Position numbers and translations under genes: made by a program
Assembly: GCA_963725315.1 (NCBI GenBank)
Contig: CAVRYA010000010.1
Span: 333,520 to 397,519 of the forward strand
Source: JBBRHQ01 sp963725315
GTDB taxonomy: Bacteria > Actinomycetota > Thermoleophilia > Solirubrobacterales > 70-9
Direction of reading: 5' to 3'
Length of the DNA: 64,000 nucleotides
In this document: one piece after another, positions 10,545 through 21,212 of the stretch
Position numbering within the stretch: the first letter of the stretch is position 1
Layout: every line of letters starts with the position of its first letter
Notes under the pieces: model-generated
The model's input: only the letters and a program-made list of their open reading frames with translations
The model's database searches: none
Told to the model about the DNA's origin: nothing

Positions 10545-11669
10545 TCACTGGGCTCCGTGATGCGTCTCGGCGAGCAGCCGCATCAGGTTGCTCTCGTCCT
10601 CGCTCGGCCGCGCCGCCCTACTCGAGGGCTCGGCCGCGTCCGTGGCGCTGCCCGGCAGCTCGGCGCCCTCGTCGGCGTCGGCGAGCAGGCCGAAGCGCCC
10701 GATGTTGCGGTCGGCGATCGCCTGCAGCCGCTCGATCACGTCGGGATGGCCATTCTCGCCGAACAGGTGGGCGTAGCGGCGCTGCAGCTTCAGGTACTCC
10801 TCGACCGGCACCGGCCGGCGGATCTTCGAGACGCCGACGACCTCGCCGTTCTCGGCCTCGAACACCGGGAAGAGGCCGGTCTCCTTGACCAGCCGGGCGA
10901 TCCGGATCGTGTCGCGCGAGGCGGCGCCCCAGCCGAGCGGGCAGGGAACGAAGACGTGCAGGTAGCGGGCCCCGCGGAACTCCATCGCCCGCTCGACCTT
11001 CGTACTCGAGGTCGCGCAGCTCGGCGACGGTCGCCGTCGCCACGTAGGGGATCTCGTGCGCCATCGCGATCAGCGGCGCGTTCTTGCCCTGGCCGAAGAC
11101 GTTGCCCGGCTCCTCGCCGACCGGCTTGGTGGTCGCCGTGCGGGCGGCCGGCGGGGTCGCGCCCGGAGCGCTGCACGCCGGTGTTCATGTAGGCCTCGTT
11201 GTCGTAGCAGATGTAGAGCACGTCGTCGTTTCGCTCGAACATCCCCGAGAGGCAGGCGAAGCCGATGTCGACGGTGCCGCCGTCGCCGCCCTGGCCGATC
11301 ACCCGGACGTCGTCGCGGCCCTTCGCCTTCAGCGCCGCCGCGACCCCGGTGGCGACCGCGGGCGCGTTGCCGAACAGCGAGTGGATCCAGGGCAGCTGCC
11401 AGGAGGACTCCGGGATAGGGGGTCGAGAAGACCTCGAGGCAGCCGGTGGCGTTGGCGGCGATCAGCCTGTCCGCCGGTCGCCCGCATCGCCGCGTCGAGG
11501 CGTAGCGGGCGCCGAGCGCCTCGCCGCAGCCCTGGCAGGCGCGGTGCCCGGAGGTGAGCGCGTTGGAGCGGTCCGTCGCGCCTGCACGGAGCGCTCCTCC
11601 GGGGTCGAGCAGGCGGTTGCCGACCACGAAGGTCCCCGCCTGGTAGAACTTGATCTCCTGGTAGGGCAT
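10545..11669 (-). CDS. porB: 2-oxoacid (pyruvate):ferredoxin oxidoreductase, beta subunit
   Basis: Thiamine pyrophosphate-binding catalytic subunit that decarboxylates pyruvate (or a related 2-oxoacid) and passes electrons to iron-sulfur clusters. Visible are the N-terminal cluster/TPP region GHRACQGCGEALGARY, ANATGCLEVFSTPYP, and the TPP-Mg motif GQGGDGGTVDIGFACLSGMF with CYDNEAYMNTGVQRS. The distal half shows ARYLHVFVPCPLGWG and RRPVPVEEYLKLQRRYAHLF, as in PorB proteins. Breaks near 11480, 11410, 11160 and 10997 are compensated by removing single bases; at 11160 (TCCGGGCGCGACC for TCCGGCGCGACC) and 10997 this is clear. It follows porA by 18 bp. The C-terminal tail beyond about residue 320 (ATDAAEPSSRAARPSEDE) is low in conservation. 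Confidence 0.88.
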
Positions 11670-11687
11670 TGCTTCTCCGGGTCCTCC

Positions 11688-12951
11688 TCAGTGCGATCGG
11701 GCCGCGACGATCGCCGATGTCGCGCAGGATGTTCTCGGCGTGCGGACCGCGACGGCTCGGCTCCCCGCACCCGCGCCAGCTCGCGCTCGACCAGCTCCCA
11801 GTCCATGTCGAGGAAGGTGAGCGGCTCGAGCCGGTCGGCGACCGCGTCGGCGAACAGCCCGCGCAGCGAGTTCTTGGTGATCGGCCGCCCGCCGAGCCCG
11901 GCGATCACCGTGTAGCCGTGCAGCTGGATTCCCGAGAGCGCCATCCGCACGTTGGCCGAGACGATGCCGCCGACCCCGACGGCCAGCGCCTTCTCGAGCA
12001 CGACCACCCGCTCGGCGCCGGCCAGCGCCTCGCGGACCTCCTCGAGCGGGAAGGGCCGGAACGATCTTGATCGCCGAGCGCGCCGATGCTGCACGCCCTC
12101 CTCGCGCAGCTCGTCGATCGACGTCCTCGATCGTCCCCAGCACCGAGCCGAGCGCGACGACGATCGTCTCGGCGTCCTCGGTGCGGTAGCCGCGGACGAG
12201 GCCGCCCGACTCGCGCCCGAACGCCTCGGCGAACTCGGCGGCGATCTCCGGGATCAGGTCGAGCGCCTGCATCTGCTTGGCGTGGGCCAGGTACTTGACC
12301 TCGGAGAAGGCCTCGGGCCCGACCATCGCCCCGATCGTCACCGGCTCGGCGGGGTCGAGCACCTGGCGCGGCTCGAAGGGCGGCAGGAAGGCGTCGACCT
12401 GCTCCTGGGTCGGGGATGTCGACCCGCTCGTAGGCGTGGGTGAGGATGAAGCCGTCCATGCAGACCATCACCGGCAGCGAGAGCTGCTCGGCGAGCCGGA
12501 AGGCCTGGATGTGGAGGTCGAGCGGCCTCCTGGTTGGTCTCGGCGTAGAGCTGGATCCAGCCGGAGTCGCGCTGCGACATCGCGTCGCTGTGGTCGTTCC
12601 AGATGTTGATCGGGGCGCCGATCGCCCGGTTGGCCACGGTCATCACGATCGGCAGGCCGAGGCCGGAGGCGTTGTAGAGCGCCTCCGCCATGTAGAGCAG
12701 GCCCTGGCTCGCGGTCGCGGTGTAGGCGCGCGCGCCGGCCGCGGAGGCGCCGATCGCGACCGACATCGCCGCGAACTCGGACTCGACCGATCACGTACTC
12801 GCAGGGCTCGAGCTCGCCGGTGCGGACGAGGTCGGAGAGGCGCTCGACGATGTGGGTCTGGGGCGAGATCGGGTAGGCGCAGATCACCTCCGGCCGGCAG
12901 CAGCGCGACCGCCTCGGCGACCGCCTGGGAGCCCTCCTTCTGCCTAAGCAC
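11688..12951 (-). CDS. porA: 2-oxoacid (pyruvate):ferredoxin oxidoreductase, alpha subunit
   Basis: Forms the 2-oxoacid-binding pyrimidine domain and partner of PorB. Recognisable segments in order are EGSQAVAEAVALLRPEVICAYPISPQTHIVE (read over a break), SGLGLPIVMTVANRAIGAPINIWNDHSD, SQRDSGWIQLYAE, SLPVMVCMDGFILTHAYE, AERVVVLEKALAVGVGG and the C-terminal GYTVIAGLGGRPITKNSL. The order and the YPISPQT segment are typical of pyruvate-type enzymes. Single extra bases at about 12899, 12785, 12530, 12415 and 12118 account for the frame changes; each restores the family sequence when removed. The start is taken as GTG at 12951, but no stop separates it from porG in the frame as given, see porG. The end is the TGA at 11688. 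Confidence 0.85.
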
Positions 12952-12954
12952 TGC

Positions 12955-13538
12955 GCCGGCCTCCCGGCGCTCGGAGCGCACGAACTCGAACGCCGCCTCG
13001 GCGCCGCGACGTTGCGCTCGCCGATCTGGCCGGCGAACTTCTGGCGGATCGCCGCCGCCACCGAGTCGATCGAGATCAGCCCGCTGAGCGCGGCGAAGCC
13101 GCCGAGCAGGACGGCGTTCGGGAGCGGCCGCCCGAGGTGCTCGCGGGCGAGATCGGTCGCGGGCACGGTGAGCAGCCGCTCGGCGCCGGAAGCGCTCGCT
13201 TCGAACTCGCCGAGCCCGAGCTCGTCGATGCCGCGCGAGGAGTTGATCAGGATGTAGCCCTCCGGGCGCAGAGCCCGCGAAGACGTCGACCTGGTGCAGC
13301 AGGGTCGGGTCCTGGATGATCAGCGCGTCGGGCTCGGAGATCGGCTCGCGGGTGCGGATCTCGCGCGTCGTCGATGCGGCAGAAGGCGACCACGGGGGCG
13401 CCGGTGCGCTCCGAGCCGAAGCTCGGGAAGGCCTGCGCGTGGCGCCCCTCGAGGAAGGCGGCGATCGAGAGCATCTCCGCAGCGGTGACGACGCCCTGGC
13501 CGCCGCGTCCGTGGATTCGCACCTCGAAGATCGGGACT
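12955..13538 (-). CDS. porG: 2-oxoacid (pyruvate):ferredoxin oxidoreductase, gamma subunit
   Basis: Gamma subunit of the POR family. It has the signature HGRGGQGVVTAAEML at the very N-terminus, then AQAFPSFGSERTGAPVVAF, a DPTLLHQVDVFAG strand, GYILINSSRGIDELG, and GRPLPNAVLLGGFAALSG near the end. Extra bases near 13368 and 13270 shift the frame. The expected start codon just after the strong GGAGGAAGGAG (13541-13551) reads GTC in this sequence; GTG at 13523 is the first standard start but loses five residues. At the 3' end the reading GERNVA...AAFEFVRSERREAG flows into porA without a stop; a missing base near 13008 makes the true boundary unclear. It is either a gamma-alpha fusion or, more likely, two genes with a damaged junction. 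Confidence 0.8.
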
Positions 13539-13559
13539 CCTTCCTCGGAGGACCGGGAA

Positions 13560-14056
13560 TTGCCTCCCGGCTGCCCTCCTCCACAAGGTACGAAACCCCC
13601 GCGCCCGGCGCGGCCCCGGCCGCGGCGGCGAGCTCCTCGGCGACCGCCGCTGCGGCCCGCTCCACCTGCGGGAGCGGCCGGGCCCCGGCCTCGAAGCGGG
13701 CGCCCTCGATGCCGAGGACGGTCAGGCGCTCCGGAAGGCGGCCGAGGGCGCGGGCCAGCTCGACCGCTTCGGCGAGCCCGAGGGCGTGGGTCGAGTGGGC
13801 GGCGAGCGCCGCCGGGAGCGGCGCGGCGGCGGCGTCGAAGCGGTGCACGGTCCCGGGCTCGGCGCCGGAGCTGACCGCGTCGGCGACCGATCACCGCCGG
13901 CGCACCACCGAAGGCCTCGATCAGGTCGATCGGCTCGCCCTCCAGCTCGATCACCCGGAGGCCGGGCGGGGAGAGCTCGCGCAGCCGGGTGGCGACCAGC
14001 AGCCCGGCGGCGTCGTCGCCGCGCATCGGGTTGCCGATCCCGACGAAGAGGCTCAT
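13560..14056 (-). CDS. NiFe hydrogenase maturation endopeptidase
   Basis: Protease of the HyaD/HycI/FrxA family that removes the C-terminal peptide of the hydrogenase large subunit once the NiFe site is built. The start LFVGIGNPMRGDDAAGLLVA holds the family GNPxxxDDxxG motif with the metal-binding Asp; IVADAV and AHSTHALGLAEAVELARAL carry the later Asp and His. It overlaps the large-subunit stop by ATGA (start 14056). An extra G near 13890 (ATCGGTCG for ATCGTCG) breaks the frame. The stop is not visible in any consistent frame; I end it before the porG ribosome binding site. Length about 150-165 residues is normal. Confidence 0.82.
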
Positions 14057-15379
14057 TCGCGGTCGATCTCGAGCCGCAGGAAGTGGGTCGAGCAGGAGAT
14101 GCAGGGATCGTAGTTGCGGATCGCCTGCTCGCAGCGCAGCTGGAGCTCGTCGTCGTCGAGATCGATGTTGGCGGCGATGAACCGCTCCAGGTCCTCCTCG
14201 ATCGAGCGCTGGTTCTGCGAGGTCGGCGGCACGATCCGCGCCGCCACGATGCGGCCGTCGTCGCTGATCTCGTAGCGGTGATAGAGAAGCCCCCGGGGCG
14301 CCTCTGTGACCCCGTGCCCGACCGCGGCGCGCGGCTCGGCCTCCACCGCCGGGGCGTCGGGCGGCTCGTAGGAGTCGATGATCCGCAGCGCCTCGTCGAA
14401 GGCGTAGACGAGCTCGACCGCCCGGACGACGATGCTCTGGAAGGGGTTGAGGGTGCCCTCGCCGATCCCGGCCTCCCGCGCCGCCTCGGCGGCGAGCGGC
14501 GAGAGGCGGTCCCGGTTGAGGTTGAAGCGCGCCATCGGCCCGGCCAGGTAGGCGCCGCGTTCCCGGACCCGGGCGTGGAGCGCGGTCGAGTGCTCGACGT
14601 GGAGCTCCTCGAAGACCTCGTCGAAGCGGCCGACCTCGATCTCGATGCCCCGCGAGGAGACGATCCGGCCGCGGTCGATCGGGTACTCGTCCGCGGCGGC
14701 CGGCCGCAGCGAGACGAACTCGTAGTCGTGCTCCATCTCCGGGAAGGGGAGCTGCGCCGTCCAGCGCACGGTCTCCACGCGCCTCCTCGCGGGCGCGCTC
14801 GAGCTTCTCGCGCAGCGGCTCCAGCTCGGAGCGCTCGGGCGCCCTGTAGAAGCCTCCGACCCGGACGTTGATCGGGTGGACCTCGCGGCCGCCGATCGCG
14901 GCGATCAGCTCGTTGCCCGCCTTCTTGGTGCGCAGGCCCCGCTCGACGATCTCGCCGTGCTCGGCGGCCATCGCGAAGCCGCTCTCATAGCCGAGGAAGT
15001 CGGGCGCGTGCAGCAGGTAGAGGTGCAGGGTGTGGCTCTCGATCCACTCCCCGCAATAGATCAGGCGCCGCAGGTTGCGGAGCTGGCCGCTCACCTCGAT
15101 CCCGAGCGCGTCCTCCATCGCCTCGCAGGCGCTCATCTGGTAGGCGACCGGGCAGATGCCGCAGATCCGCGCCGTGATGTCAACCGCCTCTCCCAGCTCG
15201 CGGCCCCGCAGCAGCGCCTCGAAGAGGCGGGGCGGCTCGTAGATGCGGAGCTGCACGTCCGCCACCTCGGAGCCCTGCAGCCGCACGTACATCTCGCCCT
15301 CGCCCTCGACCCGGGCCAGCGCCGGGGTGCGGATCGTGCGCTCGGCGCCGTTGCCCGACACCTCGCCCGCCTCACTCAT
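14053..15379 (-). CDS. hydA: NADP-linked NiFe hydrogenase (group 3b type), large/alpha subunit
   Basis: Catalytic subunit that holds the NiFe centre for reversible H2 oxidation. The proximal Cys pair is in RICGICPVAYQMSACEA (about residue 65) and the distal pair in YDPCISCSTHFLRLEI at the C-terminus. After the distal CxxCxxH only eight residues remain, the expected peptide removed by the maturation protease encoded next. The body has the soluble-hydrogenase look (RNLRRLIYCGEWIESHTLHL, LNPFQSIVVRAVELVYAFDEAL). ATG at 15379 overlaps the small-subunit stop by eight bases. One extra base near 14780 breaks the frame (EERVETVRW when corrected). Group 3b is inferred from the four-subunit gene order with a cyclic-nucleotide-binding protein and FAD subunit, as in Mycobacterium smegmatis Hyh and archaeal sulfhydrogenase. 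Confidence 0.9.
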
Positions 15380-16175
15380 CGGACGCCCCTTCCTGGATCT
15401 CGCTCTCGGCGCGGAAGGCGGGCGAGTTGGCGTTGAAGGTGCGGAAGGAGCGGACCAGCTGGGGACGCTCCGAGCCAAGCCGGTCCCGCATCCAGCCCGC
15501 CAGCGAGGCGGTGTTCGGGGACTCCATCGGCCCGTAGCAGCCGTAGCAGCCGCGGTGATAGGAGGGGCACAGCGCCCCGCAGCCGCCGTGGGTGACCGGC
15601 CCCAGGCAGGGGGTTCCGTGGGCGACCATCACGCAGACGTTTCCGGCCCGCTTGCACTCCATGCAGACGCTGGTGGAGGCGATCGCGGGACGCCGCCCGG
15701 CGAGGTAGGCGCCGAGCACCTCGAGCAGCTGCAGCTTGTTGATCGGGCAGCCCTGGAGCTCGTAGTCGACCGGGACGTGGGCGCTGATCGGGGTCGAGGT
15801 CTCCAGGGTCGAGATGTAGGAGGGGGTCGCGTAGACGGCGGCGACGAACTCCTCGGCGTCGGCGAAGTTGCGCAGCGCCTGGATCCCCCCAGCGGTCGCG
15901 CAGGCGCCGATCGTCACCAGGCGCCTGGAGACGGCCCGCACCTCGCGGATCCGCTCGGCGTCGTGCGCGGTGGTGATCGAGCCCTCGACCAGGGAGACGT
16001 CGTAGGGGCCCTCGACGGTCGCCCGCCGGGCCTCGAGGAAGTAGGCGATCTCGATCTCGCCGGCCAGCGCCAGGATCTCGTCCTCGCAGTCGAGCAGGCT
16101 GAGCTGGCAGCCGTCGCAGGAGGCGAACTTCCAGACCGCCAGCTTCGGGCGGGCGCCGGGCTCGGCGGCGCTCAC
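15372..16175 (-). CDS. hydD: NADP-linked NiFe hydrogenase (group 3b type), small/delta subunit
   Basis: Iron-sulfur subunit carrying electrons from the NiFe site to the flavin subunit. 267 residues, intact. Proximal-cluster cysteines are seen in KFASCDGCQLSLLDCE (residues about 17-32), then IGACATAGGIQALRNF and ELQGCPINKLQLLEVL. Further cysteines in SVCMECKRAGNVCVMVAHGTPC and GALCPSYHRGCYGCYGP fit two more clusters. No Tat signal peptide, so the enzyme is cytoplasmic, as expected for group 3. GTG start overlaps the FAD-subunit stop by GTGA (16172-16175). Confidence 0.93.
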   Translation of the reverse strand: MSAAEPGARPKLAVWKFASCDGCQLSLLDCEDEILALAGEIEIAYFLEARRATVEGPYDVSLVEGSITTAHDAERIREVRAVSRRLVTIGACATAGGIQALRNFADAEEFVAAVYATPSYISTLETSTPISAHVPVDYELQGCPINKLQLLEVLGAYLAGRRPAIASTSVCMECKRAGNVCVMVAHGTPCLGPVTHGGCGALCPSYHRGCYGCYGPMESPNTASLAGWMRDRLGSERPQLVRSFRTFNANSPAFRAESEIQEGASDE

Positions 16176-17050
16176 AGCTCCCGCACCTCGAAGATCTCCT
16201 CGATGTCGCCGAAGCGCATCACCGCGCCCTCCCGGCAGATGAAGGTCGGCCCGAACTGGCAGCGCCCGCAGTGGGTGACGCGCACTTCATGTTGCGCTCG
16301 AGCGAGACGTGGATGCCGCTCGCGCCGCGACGCCGCGGTCGCGCAGCGCCCGAGCCGCGAAGCGCATCATCACCTCCGGGCCGCAGAGCATCGCGACGGT
16401 CCGCTCGGGATCGAAGTCGGCGCGCCCGATCGGCTTCGTCACGACACCGACCTCGCCGGCCCAGGCGCCGGTCGGCGGTGTCGACCGTCACGTGCAGGTC
16501 GATCGCGGGGTCCGCCGTCCATGCCTGAAGCTCGGTGCGGTAGAGCAGCTGCTCGGGCTCGCGGCTGCCGTAGAAGAGCAGGACCCGCTCGAAGCGCTCG
16601 CGCACGGCGAGCGCCGCCAGGACGGTCGAGCGGAGCGGGGCGAGGCCGACGCCGCCGGCGACGATCACCAGGTTGGCCCCCTCGGCCTCGGCGATCGGCC
16701 AGGAGCTGCCGTAGGGGCCGCGGATCCCCAGCTCCTCGCCCGGCTCGGCGGCGCAGATCGCGGCGCGAGACCGCGCCGACGTCCCGCACCGTGTGGACGA
16801 GCGGGCCCTCGCCGGAGGGCTCGCCGCTGATCGAGATCGGCACCTCTCCGACCCCGAAGGCGTAGACCATGTTGAACTGCCCCGGCCCGAAGGCAATGCC
16901 GCCGTCGCCGTCCGTGGGCTCCAGCTCGAGCGTCCAGGTATCCGGCGTCTCGCGCCGCCGTTCGCTGACCCGGAAGGGCCGCGGCACCATCGGCGCCGCC
17001 CCGTTGACGGCGGCCGGGGCCCGGTCAGTCTGCGGCAGCGGCTGGGGCAT
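16172..17050 (-). CDS. hydG: Hydrogenase FAD/NAD(P)-binding gamma subunit
   Basis: Diaphorase-type subunit that exchanges electrons between the hydrogenase clusters and NAD(P)H. It has the ferredoxin-NADP reductase fold: FGPGQFNMVYAFGVGEVPISIS is the FAD contact, IVAGGVGLAPLRSTVLAAL the NAD(P) site, FYGSREPEQLLYRTEL the following strand, and a C-terminal 2Fe-2S loop (RNMKCAVTHCGRCQFGPTF when read across a break, then FICREGAVM). About 292 residues. Breaks occur near 16775 (extra C), 16478 (extra G), 16335 and 16290; the last looks like a missing rather than an added base. It overlaps the upstream cyclic-nucleotide-binding gene by 26 bp. Confidence 0.87.
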
Positions 17051-17503
17051 GCCCGTAGATGTCGAGGAGCCGGAACCGGGTCGCCTGCATGCGCTCGATC
17101 AGCAGGGTCGCGAACTGCTTCATCAGCTCGTAGCCGAGGTCGTGGTCGGACTCGCACTTGCCGCGCAGGCAGGCGCCGTCGAAGCCGATCGCCGAGCCGC
17201 TCTCGACGACGCGGGCGTCCATGTGCCAGCGGTAGGGCTCGAACAGCCACGACCAGCCGATCACCTCGCCGGGGCCGATCGTCTCCACGGTGACCGCCCC
17301 CCGACCGGGGACGAAGATCTCCAGCGCCACCCGCCCGTGGCGGACGACGTAGAAGGTGTCGGCGGGCTCGCCCTCGTGGAACAGGTGGGCCCCCTGCTCG
17401 AGGCTGCGATTGCTGCCACAGCCGGCGATCAGCTCCAGGTGCTCGGCCCCGAGGTTGTCGAACGGGCCGATCTCGGCCAGCAGCTCGGCGATCCCCTTCA
17501 GCT

Positions 17504-17507
<4 letters not shown>
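17025..17507 (-). CDS. Cyclic nucleotide-binding domain protein of the hydrogenase operon
   Basis: 160 residues made of a single CRP-type cNMP-binding beta-roll: LIAGCGSNRSLEQGAHLFHEGEPADTFYVVRHGRVALEI, then GPGEVIGWSWLFEPYRWHMDARVVESGSAIGFDGACLRG. A C-terminal helix follows (ELMKQFATLLIERMQATRFRLLDIYG), but there is no helix-turn-helix, so it is not a DNA-binding regulator. The same kind of gene sits in group 3b hydrogenase operons of mycobacteria. It overlaps hydB by ATGA and hydG by 26 bp, which argues for co-translation and a direct role, perhaps as an allosteric cAMP-sensing partner. A class III cyclase is encoded in this window at 52081, but any link is speculative. Whether it binds cAMP at all cannot be shown from sequence. 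Confidence 0.85.
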
Positions 17508-18637
<1,130 letters not shown>

Positions 18638-18674
18638 CCGCTCACCTCCGCGCCACCACGTTAGCCTGCCGCGG

Positions 18675-19577
18675 GTGAGCGAGGTCGGGACGGTGATCGT
18701 CGGCTACGACGGGCCCCAGCACGGGCGCGACGCGCTCGCCCTGGGACGGGAGCTGGCGCTGGCGGCCGGGGCGCGGCTGATCGTCGCCGAGGTCTTTCCC
18801 CGGGACCGGCGGCGGATCGGCGCCGGGTCGCGCGAGCAGCCGCCGAGCGACGAGGAGGCCGCGGCGCTGGCCGAGGCCGTCTCTTCGATCGAGGGCGTCG
18901 AGGCGGAGCCGCGCGCGCTCAGCGGGGACTCCGCCGCAAGGGCGCTCTACGCGCTCGCCGCGGAGAACCCGGACGCGATCCTCGTCCTCTCCGCCAGCCA
19001 CCGCGGAGCCTTCGGGCAGGTGATGCCCGGGAGCGTCGTCGAGCCGATGCTGCACGGCTCTCCGTGCCCGGTGGCGATCGCGCCGCGGGGGCTGGCGCGA
19101 TCCGACCACGGGTTGCGAGTCCTGGGGGTTGCCTACGACGACTCGCCCGAGGCCCGGGCTGCGCTCGAGCTCGCCGGCGAGCTGGCGAGCGGGGCCGCTG
19201 CGACCGTGCGAGTGATCGGCGTGCTCGACGCCGGGAAGCCGCCCCCGGGCTCCGGCTCCGGGATCCAGCAGATCGCCTCGACGGCCCGAGCCGGACTGCG
19301 CGATGCGATCCACGACGCCGCGGCGGCCCTGCCTTCGCAGGTCAGGGCGCTGCCGGTGGTCTGTCGCGGTAACCCGGTTCCCGAGCTGCTCAGCCAGTGC
19401 GAGCAGGGCGTCGACCTGCTGCTGATGGGATCGCGCGGCTACGGACCGGTGCGCAGCGTGCTGCTGGGGAGCACCTCCTCGATGATCATCCGCGCAGCCC
19501 GCATCCCGGTGATCGTCGTGCCCCGCCCTCGCAAGCGCGCCGCGCCGGGCGGGGCCGAGGCTCAACCCTCGGCCTGA
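18675..19577 (+). CDS. Tandem universal stress protein (two UspA domains)
   Basis: 300 residues with two UspA folds. Domain 1 (about 5-140) begins VGTVIVGYDGPQHGRDAL and ends LSASHRGAFGQVMPGSVVE with PCPVAIAP. Domain 2 (about 150-290) begins VLGVAYDDSPEARAALELA and has LLMGSRGYGPVRSVLLGSTS, the GxGx9GS ATP-binding pattern. Domain 2 therefore looks like an ATP-binding type. GTG start at 18675. It is divergent from the hydrogenase operon and its end overlaps the end of the wax ester synthase gene by 16 bp. Tandem USPs next to hypoxia-induced genes are typical of the mycobacterial DosR regulon; here that is context only. Confidence 0.92.
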   Translation: MSEVGTVIVGYDGPQHGRDALALGRELALAAGARLIVAEVFPRDRRRIGAGSREQPPSDEEAAALAEAVSSIEGVEAEPRALSGDSAARALYALAAENPDAILVLSASHRGAFGQVMPGSVVEPMLHGSPCPVAIAPRGLARSDHGLRVLGVAYDDSPEARAALELAGELASGAAATVRVIGVLDAGKPPPGSGSGIQQIASTARAGLRDAIHDAAAALPSQVRALPVVCRGNPVPELLSQCEQGVDLLLMGSRGYGPVRSVLLGSTSSMIIRAARIPVIVVPRPRKRAAPGGAEAQPSA

Positions 19578-21046
19578 CCGCTCTCGACGGCCGCCAGCTC
19601 GCTGAGCTCCTGGAAGGCGCGCATCATCCCGTCGCGCAGGACGGGGAGGTCAACGACGGTGTCGCGATCGGCGTTGACGCAGAAGTAGAGGTCACCGGCG
19701 TAGCTGAACACCGCGATCCCCACGGCGTGGTCGGCGGCGATCGGGACGAGCGGCCAGACGGCCTGCAGCCGCGAGCCGAAGGCGTAGAGCGGGACGGGCG
19801 AGCCCGGGACGTTGGTGATCGTGACGTTGAAGAGGCGGGTCGCGAACAGCGACCTGGCGAGGAAGCTGTGGATCGCAGGGGGCGCCAGTGCGGCGACGTC
19901 AATCAGTGTCTTCGAGCCGACGCCCTGCCGCCCCGCCTTCAGCGCCTCGGCCTCCTCGACCTGGAGGTTGTAGCGGCGCAAGGGGTCGGCCTCCGAGATC
20001 GGCAGGTGGACGAACAGCGAGCTGACCTTGTTGCCCAGCTCAAGGCGCTCGCTGGCGGCCCTGATGTTCATCGGGACCATCGCCCGCAGACCCTTCTCCG
20101 GAAGCGGCTCGCGTCGCTTCCCCAGCAGCTCGCGGAAGCCGCCCGCGGCGATCGCGAGTACGACGTCGTTGAGGGTGCCGCCCAGGGTCCGGTAGATCTG
20201 CTTCATGTCGTCCAGCGGAGCGCTCATCGTCGCCAGGCGTCGATGGGCCCCGATCGGCTCGTTGAGGCTGGTGTGGGGAGCGGCGTCCATCTCATCGCGC
20301 ACCATCAGCTCGACGACCGCCCGGGAGCGCTCGAGCGCGTCGCGGGCCCGGTCCGGATGCCTGATCATGCCCGCGCCGGCTCCGGCCAGCCTCAAGGGAA
20401 GCCGGGCCGCACCGCCTGCGACCCCGATCGCTCCGGAAGCGAGGGAGCGCGCCGCGCCGCCGATCCCGCCGCCGTTCCCCTCGTCCGCCCCCTCATCGTC
20501 CGAGGGAGCTACGCCGACCCAACGCCCCCCGGGCGGCACCTGCTCGAAGTCGAGCAGTAGGTGGGTGGCGTCGACGGAGCCGACGCCGTCCACCAGGCAG
20601 TGATGGGTCTTGCTGACCAGCGCCCAGCGCCCGCCGGCGAGGCCCTCAAGGACGACCAGGTCCCAAAGCGGGCGGCGGCGGTCGAGCCGCTGCGAGAAGT
20701 AGTCGCCCGCCCAGTCGAGGAACTCGGCCTCGCCACCCGGAGCGGGAACCGCGGCGCGGCGGATGTGGGCGCCGATCTCGAAATCCGGGTCGCGCTCCCA
20801 GCTCGGCCAGTGGATGCCGCCGGTTCGCGGCTCCGAGAGGCGCTGGTGGTAGCGGGGCATCGCGCCGAGGCGGCGGCTGAGGCGGCGGACGACCTCGTCG
20901 GTCGCGGGGGCGGCGCCCTCGGGCAGCGCCTCGAAGATCATTGCCCCGCCGATGTGCATGTGCGCGCTGTCGTCGGCCTCCTCGAGCTCGAGAAAGGTGG
21001 CGTCGAGCGCGGTCAGGGCCTCCGGGGCTGCCATCGAGACAATCAT
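19562..21046 (-). CDS. Wax ester synthase / acyl-CoA:diacylglycerol acyltransferase (WS/DGAT)
   Basis: Makes storage wax esters or triacylglycerols from acyl-CoA and a fatty alcohol or diacylglycerol. 494 residues, normal for the family. It begins with LTALDATFLELEEADDSAHMHIGG and has the catalytic HHxxxDG motif as THHCLVDGVG near residue 148, then ATMSAPLDDMKQIYRTLGGTLNDVVLAI and VTITNVPGSPVPLYAFGSRL, the conserved ND and NVPGP segments. ATG at 21046, with a second ATG at 21034 also plausible. It stands between a USP and PEP synthase. The mycobacterial tgs1 gene has the same hypoxia/dormancy setting. Confidence 0.94.
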   Translation of the reverse strand: MIVSMAAPEALTALDATFLELEEADDSAHMHIGGAMIFEALPEGAAPATDEVVRRLSRRLGAMPRYHQRLSEPRTGGIHWPSWERDPDFEIGAHIRRAAVPAPGGEAEFLDWAGDYFSQRLDRRRPLWDLVVLEGLAGGRWALVSKTHHCLVDGVGSVDATHLLLDFEQVPPGGRWVGVAPSDDEGADEGNGGGIGGAARSLASGAIGVAGGAARLPLRLAGAGAGMIRHPDRARDALERSRAVVELMVRDEMDAAPHTSLNEPIGAHRRLATMSAPLDDMKQIYRTLGGTLNDVVLAIAAGGFRELLGKRREPLPEKGLRAMVPMNIRAASERLELGNKVSSLFVHLPISEADPLRRYNLQVEEAEALKAGRQGVGSKTLIDVAALAPPAIHSFLARSLFATRLFNVTITNVPGSPVPLYAFGSRLQAVWPLVPIAADHAVGIAVFSYAGDLYFCVNADRDTVVDLPVLRDGMMRAFQELSELAAVESGQAEG

Positions 21047-21212
21047 TACACCCCTGACCCCGCCCGAATCCGTAGCCCGCCGTCAATCCGATGTGGGTTA
21101 TCCAGATCGTCACCCGGAGCACCGGTTGATCGCCGAGCCTGGCGCAGGCGGCCCAGATGCGGTATTGATGGAGCACAGCCGGCCCGGTCCACCCCGCCGA
21201 TAGGAGAGCACC

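Noticed and set aside
8879..15379. Calling the hydrogenase and por genes pseudogenes
   Set aside because: Catalytic motifs are intact on both sides of every break and no in-frame stop is needed to explain the data once single bases are removed.
18638..18674. DosR-type box in the hydrogenase/USP gap
   Set aside because: No recognisable GGGACT-like palindrome in the 37 bases.
18642..19565. Minus-strand open reading opposite the universal stress protein
   Set aside because: No start-site signal, no domain; mirrors the USP gene codon pattern.
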